Shown here one piece after another: positions 11,091 through 19,562 of a DNA stretch of 64,000 bases. Under the pieces are notes generated by a model. It saw nothing but the letters and a program-made list of their open reading frames with translations. It made no database searches and had not been told where the DNA came from. The position numbers and the translations under genes are program-made. Every line of letters begins with the position of its first letter. The first letter of the stretch is position 1. This stretch comes from Streptomyces sp. Go-475 (GTDB lineage Bacteria; Actinomycetota; Actinomycetes; Streptomycetales; Streptomycetaceae), in NCBI RefSeq assembly GCF_003330845.1, contig NZ_CP026121.1:3887501-3951500 (forward strand). Direction: 5' to 3'.

Positions 11091-11134
11091 CGTCGCCCAG
11101 AGTTCACCTTGGAGCCAGTATTGGTTCATTTGGG
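11091..11134. promoter_or_regulatory. PHO-box array in the phoR/phoU intergenic region
   Basis: Two close matches to the GTTCACC direct-repeat unit, GTTCACCTTGG at 11102 and GTTCATTTGGG at 11124, are exactly 22 bp (two 11-bp units) apart. A degenerate unit lies between them (11113) and a weaker one before them (11091). This matches the known four-unit architecture of Streptomyces PhoP operators and sits where the phoRP/phoU operator is known in S. coelicolor. Confidence 0.8.
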
Positions 11135-11273
11135 ATGCCGGAAACAGACGCGTACAGGCCGGAACGTGGGAGCGTGGGGTGCGGACCGTTGGTTATAAGA
11201 CGGTCGTACCGCCGGTTTGTCGGTGGGCCCCGGCCCTTGGACCACCGACTTCGAGCGCACGAGAGGGAACCTG

Positions 11274-11975
11274 ATGCGGGACGCGTACCACGAGGAACTG
11301 GATTCGATCGGCGACGGTCTGGTGGAGATGGCCCGGCTGGTCGGGTCGGCGATCGGGCGCGCCACGACCGCCATGCTCGACTCCGACCTGAAGCTGGCCG
11401 AGAACGTCATCGAGGCCGACCAGAAGGTCGACGAGCTGCAGCACGACCTGGAGGCCCGGGCGATAGCCCTGCTGGCGCGGCAGCAGCCGGTCGCGACGGA
11501 CCTGCGCATCGTCGTCACCTCGCTGCGGATGTCCGCCGACCTGGAGCGCTCGGGTGACCTCGCCCAGCACGTGGCGAAGCTCGCGCGCCTGCGCTACCCG
11601 GATCGCGCCGTCCCGAGCGACCTGCACGCCACCATCCTCGAGATGGGCCAGCTCGCCCAGCGCCTGATGGCGAAGGCCGCCGAGGTGATCATCACCAAGG
11701 ACGTCGACCTGGCGCTCCAGCTGGAGCAGGACGACGACGAGATGGACCTGCTGCACCGCACGCTCTTCCAGCACCTGATGGACGACCGCTGGAAGCACGG
11801 CATCGAGACGGCCGTGGACGTCACGCTGCTCGGCCGCTACTACGAGCGGTTCGCCGACCACGCGGTGTCCGTCGCCAAGCGCGTGGTGTACCTGGTGACG
11901 GGTGAGCACGCGGACGAGCTCCAGACGGACGCGCAGCCCGAGATCCAGGCGGTTCCGGGGGCGGAGAGCGCCTGA
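11274..11975 (+). CDS. phoU: Phosphate system negative regulator PhoU
   Basis: A 233-residue PhoU with two three-helix bundles, each with the metal-binding ExxxD-type motifs (IEADQKVDELQHDLE and LEQDDDEMDLLHRTLF). The ATG giving MRDAYHEELDSIGDGLVE, preceded by GAGAGGGA, is preferred over an upstream in-frame start because PhoU proteins begin there. PhoU couples the Pst transporter to PhoR signalling. It is divergent from phoR and shares the PHO boxes. Confidence 0.96.
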   Translation: MRDAYHEELDSIGDGLVEMARLVGSAIGRATTAMLDSDLKLAENVIEADQKVDELQHDLEARAIALLARQQPVATDLRIVVTSLRMSADLERSGDLAQHVAKLARLRYPDRAVPSDLHATILEMGQLAQRLMAKAAEVIITKDVDLALQLEQDDDEMDLLHRTLFQHLMDDRWKHGIETAVDVTLLGRYYERFADHAVSVAKRVVYLVTGEHADELQTDAQPEIQAVPGAESA

Positions 11976-12109
11976 CCTTCCGTCCCGCCAAGGGCGTGAA
12001 AGGGCCGGGCGGGGATCGGCCGGGGCGCGCGGGCGCCTCTGTGCGCCGTTGATGCGCCCAGCGGAACGGGCGTCCAATGGGCACAGGCACCAGCCTCGAG
12101 GAGGGACCC

Positions 12110-12265
12110 ATGGCCGAATCCCCCAGCATCACGCCCGACCCCACGCAGCAGCGCGAGACCGAGCAGCCCGCCGAGATCAGGAACCTGCCCCTGGTCGCCG
12201 CGTGCGGCTGCGGCTCGGGCTGCGGCTGCGGGTGCCAGTCGGGCAGCCCCTGCCAGTGCGGCTGA
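12110..12265 (+). CDS. Cys-rich mini-protein, metallothionein-like
   Basis: A 51-residue protein with a very good Shine-Dalgarno (GAGGAGGG) 5-12 bp before the ATG. The first 30 residues are acidic and polar. The last 21 residues hold 7 Cys in CxC-type spacing (ACGCGSGCGCGCQSGSPCQCG contains CGC, CGCGC and CQC). Such spacing suits a soft-metal (Cu, Zn, Ni) thiolate cluster. Its neighbour encodes a DUF4242 nickel-binding-type protein, which supports a metal role. An unmodified RiPP-like precursor is a weaker alternative. It ends at a strong terminator. Confidence 0.75.
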   Translation: MAESPSITPDPTQQRETEQPAEIRNLPLVAACGCGSGCGCGCQSGSPCQCG

Positions 12266-12292
12266 CGCCGGCACGTTTGTCCGTACGACCTT

Positions 12293-12321
12293 CAGGGCCC
12301 CGGCGGTGCGCCGGGGCCCTG
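12293..12321 (+). terminator. Terminator after the Cys-rich gene
   Basis: A perfect 13-bp stem (CAGGGCCCCGGCG) with a 3-nt loop, 28 bp after the stop codon. Confidence 0.8.
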
Positions 12322-12427
12322 CGGCGTTGAGGTCGCCTGCGGGGCCGTACGGGCGGACCATGGAAGGGACGGGGCGGTGCGACGGGGGCGATGCGCGGAG
12401 TGCCGTACCGGGAAGGAGGCACGGGCC

Positions 12428-12679
12428 ATGGCCAAGTTCATGGATGTCCACCACAGCATGAAGGGCATCACGGAGGAGCAGCTGCGCGAGGCCCACGACG
12501 CGGACCTCGCGATAGAGAAGGAGGAGAGCGTCCACTTCGAGAGGGCGTGGGCCGACCCGGAGTCCGGTGTCGTCTACTGCCTCTCCGAGGCACCCTCGGC
12601 CGAAGCGGTCCAGCGCATCCACGAGCGGGCCGGGCACAAGGCGGACGAGATCCACCCGGTGCCGTTGTCGATCCAGTGA
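12428..12679 (+). CDS. DUF4242 family protein (nickel-binding type)
   Basis: An 83-residue ferredoxin-like-fold protein (MAKFMDVHHSMKGITEEQLREAH). It closely resembles S. coelicolor SCO4226, a DUF4242 protein shown to bind nickel; here the HH pair near residues 8-9 and the HxxAGHKADEIHP region near the C-terminus offer His ligands. GGAAGGAGG precedes the ATG. It follows the Cys-rich gene, and nur (the nickel-responsive Fur-family regulator) is present in the same window. Nickel homeostasis is inferred. Confidence 0.85.
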   Translation: MAKFMDVHHSMKGITEEQLREAHDADLAIEKEESVHFERAWADPESGVVYCLSEAPSAEAVQRIHERAGHKADEIHPVPLSIQ

Positions 12680-12785
12680 GCCGGGGTGAGGGCGCGGGCC
12701 GGGCTCCCGGGGTGGGCGTGTCGGGGCGTCCGCGTCTGTGCCTCCGGTGGCGCACCGGGGCGTCCGGTGGTGCGTCGGCGCGTGA

Positions 12786-13439
12786 TCACTGGCCTACGCG
12801 GCCGTCGATCCGTTCGCGCAGGAGGTCGGCGTGGCCGCAGTGGCGGGCGTACTCGGCGATCTGCGCCACGAGGACATCGCGCAGCTGGAGCCGCCCGCCG
12901 GGTTCCGGGCCGAGGTCGGAGTAGCCGGCGTTGCAGGTGCCGAGGTCGGTGACGCCGGCGAGGTAGCGGTCGCTGCGTTCCACCTCGGTCCGCCACTGCC
13001 GCCAGGCCTCGTCCACGATCGCCTGGTCGGCGACCGCGCCGTTGAAGTCGCCGTCGCGGTCCTCGTCCGTGCGGTACAGCTTCGGCGCGTCCTCGCCGGC
13101 CATCACCCGGCGGAAGTGCCGCTCCCCCTCGGTCAGGTGCCGCACCAGCCCGAGCAGGGACATCGTGGACGGCGGTGCGGACCGCCGGGCCATCTGCTCG
13201 GCGTCCAGGCCCGCGCACTTCATTTCCAGGGTGAGCCGGTAGGAGCGCAGGTAGTCGAGCAGGATGCCGCGCTCGTCGAGGGACTCGCCGTCGGTCCCGC
13301 GGGGGTCGCCGGTCTCGCGGGGGTCGTCGTCCGGGTCGACCCACATGTCGGGGTAGACGGTCGACTTCGTCCACCGAGCCGCGGCTTCTTCGCCGGCGTG
13401 CTCGTCTTCTTCACTGGTGGTGTGCTCGCCCGAGACCAT
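12786..13439 (-). CDS. DinB/DUF664 family protein
   Basis: A 217-residue four-helix-bundle protein of the DinB/mycothiol-transferase-like superfamily. The metal-binding His positions are typical: RHLTEGERHFRRV in the middle and YARHCGHADLLRERIDG near the end. Members act as metal-dependent thiol transferases (mycothiol, bacillithiol), but this substrate is unknown. The start is set at MVSGEHTTSEED; translation may begin later, near the conserved VYPDMWVDPDDDPR. The open frame continues upstream but then only overlaps the next gene. Confidence 0.85.
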   Translation of the reverse strand: MVSGEHTTSEEDEHAGEEAAARWTKSTVYPDMWVDPDDDPRETGDPRGTDGESLDERGILLDYLRSYRLTLEMKCAGLDAEQMARRSAPPSTMSLLGLVRHLTEGERHFRRVMAGEDAPKLYRTDEDRDGDFNGAVADQAIVDEAWRQWRTEVERSDRYLAGVTDLGTCNAGYSDLGPEPGGRLQLRDVLVAQIAEYARHCGHADLLRERIDGRVGQ

Positions 13440-13500
13440 GCGGGCATCGTGGACCGGGAGGGGGCGGGCCCGCCACCGAATATCGGGCCGCTGGGCGGCC

Positions 13501-14460
13501 TCAGGCGTATCCCATGGCCGGGATGACATCGCCGAGTGTTCGTTCGACGAAGGCGCGGGTCCGGCGGTCGAATTGGCCATGTCGGCGTGCCAGCCTGTGC
13601 GACCGGAACGTCGATGTGGTCGCGAAGTCGTCGACACCGAGCCGTTCGAACAGGGCGCGGCGCTGCTCGGGCCAGTCGGCCGCGAGATCCTCGGCCCTCA
13701 CCTCCAGGTAGCGCCTGCCCGTCAGATCGGCCGTGGCCTTCCAGGCCAGCCATCGGTCGTAGACCGGCTTGAGCCAGGCGAGCGCGCCGTCGACCGTGGG
13801 CGGGGCCCAGGGCTGGTCGACGTGTGACGCGACCACCGCGACCGGGTGGCGCTTGATGTGGACGATGGCCGCCTCGGGAAAGAGCTCCCAGAGGAAGTCC
13901 ATACAAAGAAGGTTGAACGGTGTCTTCTCGCACCAGGCCGGCTTTCCCGCGTCGGCGGCGGCTCCGCCGAACATCGTGTCGACCGCGCGACGAAGGATCC
14001 CGACCAGTTCACGCCGATCGCTGAAGTGCCTCGGGATCACCCGCCGGTGCGTCCGAGGCTCGAACGGCCCGGCAGGCCAGTCGCCGTGCCCGGCCCCTGC
14101 CGCCGGCACGGACTCGTCGAACGTGCAGGCGACGAGCTCCGTCCACAGCCGTCCCACAGCGTCCCAGTAGTGCCGCTCGCCGATGGCCGTGGGCACGGTG
14201 TGACCGCGGTCCCTGTCACGGTTGCCGACCAGCCGCACGGTCAGCATCTCGCTCAGCCTGCGCAGGGCGTCGTCCCCGACGAAGGGGTCGTACCGACTCG
14301 TGAGCGCGTCCGCGAGGTCCCGCAGGCCACCCGGATCGACAAGGAACCGGGTCTCGATCGGGATCCTGTGGATCAGCGGGTGCTCGCCGAGGACGTCGGC
14401 GATCTGCGATGTTCCCGAACGACCCGTACCCGCGACGAAGACCGGTGAGGGGGGAGACAC
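13501..14460 (-). CDS. Sulfotransferase family protein
   Basis: A 319-residue P-loop sulfotransferase. The 5'-phosphosulfate loop is VAGTGRSGTSQIADVL near the N-terminus, and the 3'-phosphate region is KRHPVAVVASH. It would transfer sulfate from PAPS to an alcohol or amine; the acceptor is unknown. The GTG giving VSPPSPVFVAG is chosen because upstream codons run into the GC-rich tandem repeats. No clear Shine-Dalgarno precedes it, and a slightly earlier start is possible. The gene ends 61 bp before the DUF664 start. Confidence 0.85.
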   Translation of the reverse strand: MSPPSPVFVAGTGRSGTSQIADVLGEHPLIHRIPIETRFLVDPGGLRDLADALTSRYDPFVGDDALRRLSEMLTVRLVGNRDRDRGHTVPTAIGERHYWDAVGRLWTELVACTFDESVPAAGAGHGDWPAGPFEPRTHRRVIPRHFSDRRELVGILRRAVDTMFGGAAADAGKPAWCEKTPFNLLCMDFLWELFPEAAIVHIKRHPVAVVASHVDQPWAPPTVDGALAWLKPVYDRWLAWKATADLTGRRYLEVRAEDLAADWPEQRRALFERLGVDDFATTSTFRSHRLARRHGQFDRRTRAFVERTLGDVIPAMGYA

Positions 14461-14616
14461 GGCGATCAGCCAAGCCGCAGCGCGGCACTGGCGCAACGGA
14501 ATTATCCCGGTTGCCGGATTCCGTTGGCCGGACGCACTCGGGTGCGCGGCCGGGGGGCGGCCTGGGAGGGGGACGGCCGGCTGGCGGCCCGTCGCTGGAG
14601 TCGCCGCCGTGACTGC

Positions 14617-14935
14617 GGGGGCGCTCCGTGGGGCGGGGGCGCTCCGCGGGGCGGGGGCGCTCCGCGGGGCGGGGGCGCTCCGTGGGGCGGGGCGCTCCGT
14701 GGGGCGGGGCGCTCCGTGGGGCGGGGGCGCTCCGTCGCGCGTGAGCACCCCTCCGCGCAGGCGCGATCCTCGGGGCGGGGGCGCTCCGTCGCGCGTGAGC
14801 ACCCCTCCGCGCAGGCGCGATCCTCGGGGCGGGGGCGCTCCGTCGCGCGTGAGCACCCCTCCGCGCAGGCGCGATCCTCGGGGCGGGGGCGCTCCGTCGC
14901 GCGTGAGCACCCCTCCGCGCAGGCGCGCTCCTCCG
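14617..14935. repeat. Tandem repeat block: 17-18 bp units, then four 54-bp units
   Basis: GCGCTCCG recurs at 14621, 14639, 14657, 14675, 14692, 14709 and 14727 (17-18 bp period), then at 14781, 14835 and 14889 (exactly 54 bp). The 54-bp unit combines GCGCTCCGTCGCGCGTGAGC, a CACCCCTCCGCGCAGG segment and a GCGATCCTCGGGGC segment; the four copies are nearly identical, with one changed base in the last. The block fills the space between the MFS gene end and the sulfotransferase start, both on the minus strand. Six-frame reading shows Pro/Arg-rich repeats but no gene start. Confidence 0.9.
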
Positions 14936-14942
14936 CCTCACC

Positions 14943-16208
14943 TCACCCCGCGCCCACCTCCGGCTGCGCCCGCATCCCCACCTCGGGCTCGGCCACCACC
15001 GCCGCCTTCTCCTCCGGCACCCGCCTCATCAGCACCCCGTACCCCAGCCCGGCCACGGTCCCCAGCACAGCGCACGCCCCCCACAGCCACTCCGCCCCGA
15101 ACCGGTCGATGACGAAGCCGGACAGCAGCGGGGCGACCAGGCCGGCGACGGACCAGGACATCGTGTACATGCCCTGGTAGCGCCCGCGCCCGTGCAGCGG
15201 GGACAGCCGTACGACGAGCCCGGTCTGCGTCGGCGCGTTGACGATCTCGGCGAGCGTCCACACGCACACCGTCAGGGCGATGACCCCGACCGACCCGGCG
15301 AAGGCCGTGAGCCCGAAGCCGTACCCGGCGAGGACGGACGAGACGACGAGCAGCCGGCGCGGGTCCCGGTGCTCGATGAAGCGGGTGACCGGGATCTGGA
15401 GGACGACGATCAGCACGCCGTTGACGGCGATCGCCATGCCGTACTCGGCCGGTGTGAACCCGGCCTCGCCCATCGCCACCGGCAGTCCCACCGAGCCCTG
15501 CTGGAAGATCAGCGCGACGAGGAAGGACAGCCCGACGACGCTCATGAAACGCCCGTCGCGCAGGACGGTCCCGAGGCTGACGGAGTCGTCGGCGGAGGCG
15601 GCGGCCGTCTTCACCGCCTCGGCGGGCCGGGACTCGGGCAGCCGCAGGAAGACGAGGATCGCGCAGGCCATCGTCATCGCCGCCTCGATCAGGAACCCGG
15701 CGACATAGCTGGCCTCGGCGATGAAGCCGGCCGCCATGGAGGAGACGGCGAAGCCGAGGTTGATGGCCCAGTAGTTGAGGGAGAAGGCGCGGATGCGGTC
15801 CTCGGGCCGGACGATGTCCGCCATCATCGCCTGCACGGCGGGCCGCGACGCGTTGCTCGCCATGCCGACGAGGAAGGCGACGCCGGCGATCGCGACCGGG
15901 TCGCGCACGAACCCCAGCAGCGCCACGGACACGGCCGTCGAGGCCTGCGCGATCAGCAGGGTCGGCCGCCGCCCGAGCCGGTCGGTCATCACCCCGCCGC
16001 CCAGCGAGGAGATCACCCCGCCGAGCCCGTGCAGGGCGGCGACCAGGCCGGCGTACGTGGCGGAGTAGCCGCGGTCGAGTGTCAGGTACAGCGCCATGAA
16101 GGTGGCGACGAACGCGCCGAGCCGGTTGACCAGGGTGCTGGTCCACAGCCACCAGAACTCGCGGGGCAGCCCTGAGACCGTCTCTCGGACGGCACGACGG
16201 GCGCGCAT
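14943..16208 (-). CDS. MFS transporter
   Basis: A 421-residue major facilitator with about 12 transmembrane helices. The A-motif-like loop [16 protein letters not shown] between helices 2 and 3 is diagnostic of MFS drug/proton antiporters. The C-terminal tail is polar ([25 protein letters not shown]). The start is the ATG giving [19 protein letters not shown]. The substrate is unknown. Its promoter region contains a 17-bp direct repeat and an inverted repeat, so it is probably under specific control. Confidence 0.9.
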   Translation of the reverse strand: MRARRAVRETVSGLPREFWWLWTSTLVNRLGAFVATFMALYLTLDRGYSATYAGLVAALHGLGGVISSLGGGVMTDRLGRRPTLLIAQASTAVSVALLGFVRDPVAIAGVAFLVGMASNASRPAVQAMMADIVRPEDRIRAFSLNYWAINLGFAVSSMAAGFIAEASYVAGFLIEAAMTMACAILVFLRLPESRPAEAVKTAAASADDSVSLGTVLRDGRFMSVVGLSFLVALIFQQGSVGLPVAMGEAGFTPAEYGMAIAVNGVLIVVLQIPVTRFIEHRDPRRLLVVSSVLAGYGFGLTAFAGSVGVIALTVCVWTLAEIVNAPTQTGLVVRLSPLHGRGRYQGMYTMSWSVAGLVAPLLSGFVIDRFGAEWLWGACAVLGTVAGLGYGVLMRRVPEEKAAVVAEPEVGMRAQPEVGAG

Positions 16209-16238
16209 GGCGTACGGCACGGGATCCCCCGGATACAG

Positions 16239-16305
16239 CAGGATGTAAGAGTCTCCGCCACAGGATGTAAGAGGCTCTGTTGGCAACCGCACGTTACAAG
16301 TTGCC
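16239..16305. promoter_or_regulatory. Repeats in the MFS/gpmA divergent promoter region
   Basis: CAGGATGTAAGAG-N-CTC occurs twice, at 16239-16255 and 16261-16277, with a 22-bp period (two helical turns). Next to it lies an inverted repeat GGCAAC (16282) ... GTTGCC (16300). The direct repeats begin 31 bp upstream of the MFS start and look like tandem regulator sites. Confidence 0.6.
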
Positions 16306-16400
16306 GCTTGACCGGGACCACTCAATTAACAGAACCCGTCAAACGTCCGCCTGCCGGGCAGCCACGCGAACGGGCGAATGCGTGGATTACGCTCTGGGGC

Positions 16401-17162
16401 ATGGCCGACGCACCGTACAAGCTGATCCTCCTCCGCCACGGCGAGAGCGAGTGGAACGCGAAGAACCTGTTCACCGGCTGGGTGGACGTGAACCTGAACG
16501 AGAAGGGCGAGAAGGAGGCAGTCCGCGGTGGCGAGCTCCTGAAGGACGCCGATCTCCTGCCCGACGTGGTTCACACGTCCCTCCAGAAGCGCGCGATCCG
16601 CACGGCCCAGCTGGCCCTGGAGGCCGCGGACCGCCACTGGATCCCGGTCCACCGCTCGTGGCGCCTGAACGAGCGCCACTACGGCGCCCTCCAGGGCAAG
16701 GACAAGGCGCAGACGCTCGCCGAGTTCGGCGAGGAGCAGTTCATGCTGTGGCGCCGCTCCTACGACACCCCGCCGCCGCCGCTGGACATCGACGCCGAGT
16801 ACTCCCAGTTCTCGGACCCGCGCTACGCGACCCTCCCGCCGGAGCTGCGTCCCCGCACGGAGTGCCTGAAGGACGTCGTCGTCCGCATGCTCCCGTACTG
16901 GTTCGACGCGATCGTCCCCGACCTGCTGACCGGCCGCACGGTCCTGATCGCGGCCCACGGCAACTCCCTCCGCGCCCTGGTCAAGCACCTGGACGGCATC
17001 TCCGACGCGGACATCGCGGGCCTCAACATCCCGACGGGCATCCCGCTGTCCTACGAACTGGACGCCGACTTCAAGCCGCTGAACCCGGGCGGCACGTACC
17101 TGGACCCGGAGGCGGCCGCGGCGGCGATCGAGGCGGTCAAGAACCAGGGCAAGAAGAAGTAA
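16401..17162 (+). CDS. gpmA: 2,3-bisphosphoglycerate-dependent phosphoglycerate mutase
   Basis: A 253-residue glycolytic enzyme. The catalytic phosphohistidine is in [10 protein letters not shown] near residue 12, and the second active-site His is in [11 protein letters not shown]. The length and the [10 protein letters not shown] motif are typical of GpmA. I chose the ATG giving [15 protein letters not shown]. It ends at a strong terminator and marks the end of a conserved block; the next 3 kb look disturbed. Confidence 0.96.
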   Translation: MADAPYKLILLRHGESEWNAKNLFTGWVDVNLNEKGEKEAVRGGELLKDADLLPDVVHTSLQKRAIRTAQLALEAADRHWIPVHRSWRLNERHYGALQGKDKAQTLAEFGEEQFMLWRRSYDTPPPPLDIDAEYSQFSDPRYATLPPELRPRTECLKDVVVRMLPYWFDAIVPDLLTGRTVLIAAHGNSLRALVKHLDGISDADIAGLNIPTGIPLSYELDADFKPLNPGGTYLDPEAAAAAIEAVKNQGKKK

Positions 17163-17175
17163 GCAGCGCTGAGCA

Positions 17176-17214
17176 CGCCCCCTACCTGCGGGTTCTCCGC
17201 TGGTAGGGGGCGTC
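17176..17214 (+). terminator. gpmA terminator
   Basis: A perfect 12-bp stem (ACGCCCCCTACC / GGTAGGGGGCGT) with a 15-nt loop, 14 bp after the gpmA stop and followed by CTTGCT. Confidence 0.85.
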
Positions 17215-17345
17215 TTGCTGGGCTTGGGCCGTCTCTGGGCCGTCAGGGGCGACGGCGCGAGCGACGAACTCGGATGTCGAGGGCGACCAGCAGCGCCACC
17301 GGCACAGCGGCCAAGCGGGGAGGGCTGCTCGGCCGGAGTGCGGGC

Positions 17346-17609
17346 CTAGCCGTTCTTGCCGCCGAATTTGCGCCGGTTCTTCCGGCTCTTCGACCTGCCG
17401 CCCCGGCTCAGGGTGGCCCGCTGGGGCGGCTTGGTCGCGACATGTACGTAGGGACACCTCCGGCACTCGTAGCCGTACTTGGGGTACGACTCGCCGACTG
17501 GCCGGGCCGCGAACTCGTCGGCCTTGTCGGCGAGCCAGCGGCTTGCAGCTTCGAGCGATTCGGACGAGCGCTTCCCGTTGGCGGGACAGCGGGGTAATCG
17601 GTCGGGCAT
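17346..17609 (-). CDS. Small basic protein with a CxxC pair
   Basis: An 87-residue protein (MPDRLPRCPANGKRSSESLE). It has a helix of about 30 residues, then YECRRCPYVHVA with a C-x2-C pair that could bind zinc together with the early Cys, and a strongly basic tail (RGGRSKSRKNRRKFGGKNG). The tail suggests nucleic-acid binding. Small proteins like this are common on integrative elements, which fits the scarred surroundings. I do not know its function. Confidence 0.55.
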   Translation of the reverse strand: MPDRLPRCPANGKRSSESLEAASRWLADKADEFAARPVGESYPKYGYECRRCPYVHVATKPPQRATLSRGGRSKSRKNRRKFGGKNG

Positions 17610-17659
17610 CTTGCGTACTCCTGGGCGAAGAGATGGTCGGGGGGTCGACGCGCGTGAGG

Positions 17660-18130
17660 TCACAGGCGTCGGCCGACGGCGAGGTCCTCGTTGCCCGCGA
17701 GCCGCAGGATCGCCCGCACCATGATCTGGAGCCGCCGGTCGTCCAGGTCCTGCACGGACGCCAGCGTGGTGATCCCGATTCCCACCATCGACAGCACCAG
17801 GTGGAGGAAGGCCCGCTGCTGCTCGTCGAGACCCAGCCCGTACTGGCGCCCCGACAGGCCCTCGAAGTGGGCCACCTCACCGTCGTCGGTGTCGACGACC
17901 AGGGCGTGGCGCACGGCCGGCACCTCTAGGATCGTTCGCTCCTGGACCAGCGCCTGGACGGCGGCCTGGGTGTGGGACGACTTCGCGGTGCGCAGCAGCT
18001 GCTTGCCGAGGGCCTGGAACTCGTCTTCCTCGGTGGGGGCCCCGGCCTCGGGCTCGGTATCGGCCTGAATGACAGCCTGCTGCGTGCCTGTCTGCCACGC
18101 GATCAGGGCGGCGAGGGGCTCCGAGTTCGG
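17660..18130 (-). pseudogene. 5'-truncated gene of unknown function
   Basis: The minus-strand frame reads as a plausible protein of about 155 residues (LIAWQTGTQQAVIQADTEPE ... NEDLAVGRRL), acidic then helical with a hydrophobic run (FLHLVLSMVGIGITTLASV). No ATG, GTG or TTG precedes the coding-looking part: upstream codons become antisense of the regulator fragment on the other strand. I read this as a gene that lost its 5' end at a junction near 18,120. The family is unknown. Confidence 0.45.
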
Positions 18131-18466
18131 GTCGCTCTCCTCGACCCCGACAGCGACGCTCTGGCTCGGCGGGCGGCGGAGATCGGCGAGTCCGCCGAGT
18201 CTCTCGCTGGCGGCGTGCGGCTCGCCGAGGCGCGGCTGCGGGAACTCGCGGACGCGGGCGACGTCGGCGTGTGGCGGTACCGCATGCTCCCGACATGGCG
18301 CCTCATCCGCGCCGACGGGACGATGTTCGTGGGCGCGTTCGACGCCGGGTGGGAAGGCCACGAAAGTGCTCTGTACAAGGTGATGGAGACCCCGCACGGC
18401 CCGCTGTTCCGGGGGTTCCGCAGGATGTTCGAGGCGGTCATCGACGGGGCTGAGCGCACGGTGTGA
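18119..18466 (+). pseudogene. C-terminal fragment of a Streptomyces transcriptional regulator
   Basis: About 115 residues (RVRVALLDPDSDALARRAAE ... GFRRMFEAVIDGAERTV) match the C-terminal ligand-sensing-like domain seen after HTH domains in many Streptomyces XRE or GntR regulators. The helix-turn-helix part is absent. The frame is open further upstream, but there it is only antisense of the minus-strand gene. The fragment therefore looks 5'-truncated at about 18,120, head-to-head with another truncated gene. The CYTH gene starts 19 bp downstream. Confidence 0.55.
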
Positions 18467-18484
18467 CGGAGAGGGGATACCGCT

Positions 18485-19039
18485 GTGATCGAGGCGGAGC
18501 TGAAGGCACGGGTGCATGCGCCCGAGCAGGTGATGCGCCAGCTCGACGAGCGCGCCGAGGCGCGGATCGAGGTGTACCGGGACACGTACTACGACCGTCC
18601 GGACGGCTCGCTGGAGAAGGCGGACCAGGAGCTGCGGGTGCGGACGGTGCACGGTGCGGACGGCACGCGGACGGTGCTCACCTTCAAGGGCCCGGCAGTC
18701 GATGAGGAGTCCGGGTCGAAGCCCGAGCATGAGACCCGTGTTGAGGAGGCGGACCAGGCGCACGCTATTCTGCGGGGCCTCGGCCATGTGGTGCTGATCG
18801 CGTTCGAGAAGCGGTGCCGGAACTACGACTTCGAGGCACGCGGGCGGCAGATGCTCGCCACGCTCGTCAGGGTGCCCGAGATCGAGGGCACGTTCCTGGA
18901 AATCGAGACCCTGGTCGGCGAAGACGAGGTGGCCGCCGCCCTCGATGACATCCGCGCGGTGCTCGCAGAGTTGGGCATCGGCGAGGAGGATCTGACGCGG
19001 GAGACGTACACGGGAGCGGTGGCGGCACAGCGCGGCTGA
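18485..19039 (+). CDS. CYTH domain protein (class IV adenylate cyclase / CyaB-like)
   Basis: A 184-residue CYTH protein. The N-terminal ExExK signature is at residues 3-7 (MIEAELKAR), followed by the tunnel motifs YYDRPDGSLEKADQELRVR, LTFKGP and a C-terminal EGTFLEIETL. CYTH enzymes act on triphosphorylated substrates (cAMP synthesis, thiamine triphosphate or inorganic triphosphate hydrolysis). The CyaB-type layout is the nearest, but the activity cannot be read from sequence. It starts with GTG and ends at a hairpin. Confidence 0.88.
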   Translation: MIEAELKARVHAPEQVMRQLDERAEARIEVYRDTYYDRPDGSLEKADQELRVRTVHGADGTRTVLTFKGPAVDEESGSKPEHETRVEEADQAHAILRGLGHVVLIAFEKRCRNYDFEARGRQMLATLVRVPEIEGTFLEIETLVGEDEVAAALDDIRAVLAELGIGEEDLTRETYTGAVAAQRG

Positions 19040-19058
19040 ACTCGGTCATGAGAAAAGG

Positions 19059-19088
19059 GCCCCCTCCCGCCCGAAGGCGAGAGGGGGC
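19059..19088 (+). terminator. Hairpin after the CYTH gene
   Basis: Stem GCCCCCTC / GAGGGGGC extended by GCC/GGC around a CGAA loop, with a small internal mismatch; preceded by AAAA. Confidence 0.75.
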
Positions 19089-19103
19089 ATTCGCGTTTCG
19101 CGT

Positions 19104-19562
19104 CTACGGGTACTGACGGCGGTACGACCTGGTGGCAGACCATGACCGTGCCGGCCGCGCTGACCCGCCGCTGGACACGGACCGGCTCCATCCGGGGCCG
19201 GGCGGCGGGCCCGCGGGCCGCAGGCCGTGCAACCGCTGCACCTCTTCGCTGGTGAGCGGGGTGGGCCGCACTCGCAGCAGCTCCCGTGAGGACGGGTCGA
19301 AGAACGACAGCGTGGCCTCGTCGATGCGGATGCTCACCCGGCGCCCGCCAAGGATCTCCGCCGCGAGCACCTGGCGCCCGCCCAGGCCCACCAGCCCGTG
19401 GTTGTTCACCGTCCGGTCCACCTCGAACGCAGCCCCGTCACCGACCGGCAGCGGCGACGGCCCCGCCGCACGCCCACCCCGGGCCGCCAGCTGGGCCAGG
19501 TCCGCCACCGACACGTGCGACCGCACCGACTTGATCCGCGACCCGGCGATCAGCGCCCGGTA
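19104..19562 (-). pseudogene. C-terminal remnant of an IS/integrase-type transposase
   Basis: The minus strand codes for about 150 residues (YRALIAGSRIKSVRSHVSVA ... RLHGLRPAGPPPGPGW) that resemble the C-terminal small beta-barrel region of rve-type (IS481-like) transposases: a basic helix, then VDRTVNNHGLVGLGGRQVLA and GGRRVSIRIDEATLSFF. The catalytic DDE core is missing. The 5' boundary near 19,562 is where the HAD gene's normal C-terminus breaks off. I see no terminal inverted repeats. Family assignment is from memory of the motif pattern. Confidence 0.55.

Noticed and set aside
12786..13637. A longer start for the DUF664 protein, beyond 13439
   Set aside because: The added residues are antisense to the sulfotransferase end and not protein-like; conserved residues begin later.
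14617..14935. CRISPR array
   Set aside because: Units are directly tandem without unique spacers and no cas genes are near. It is a minisatellite.
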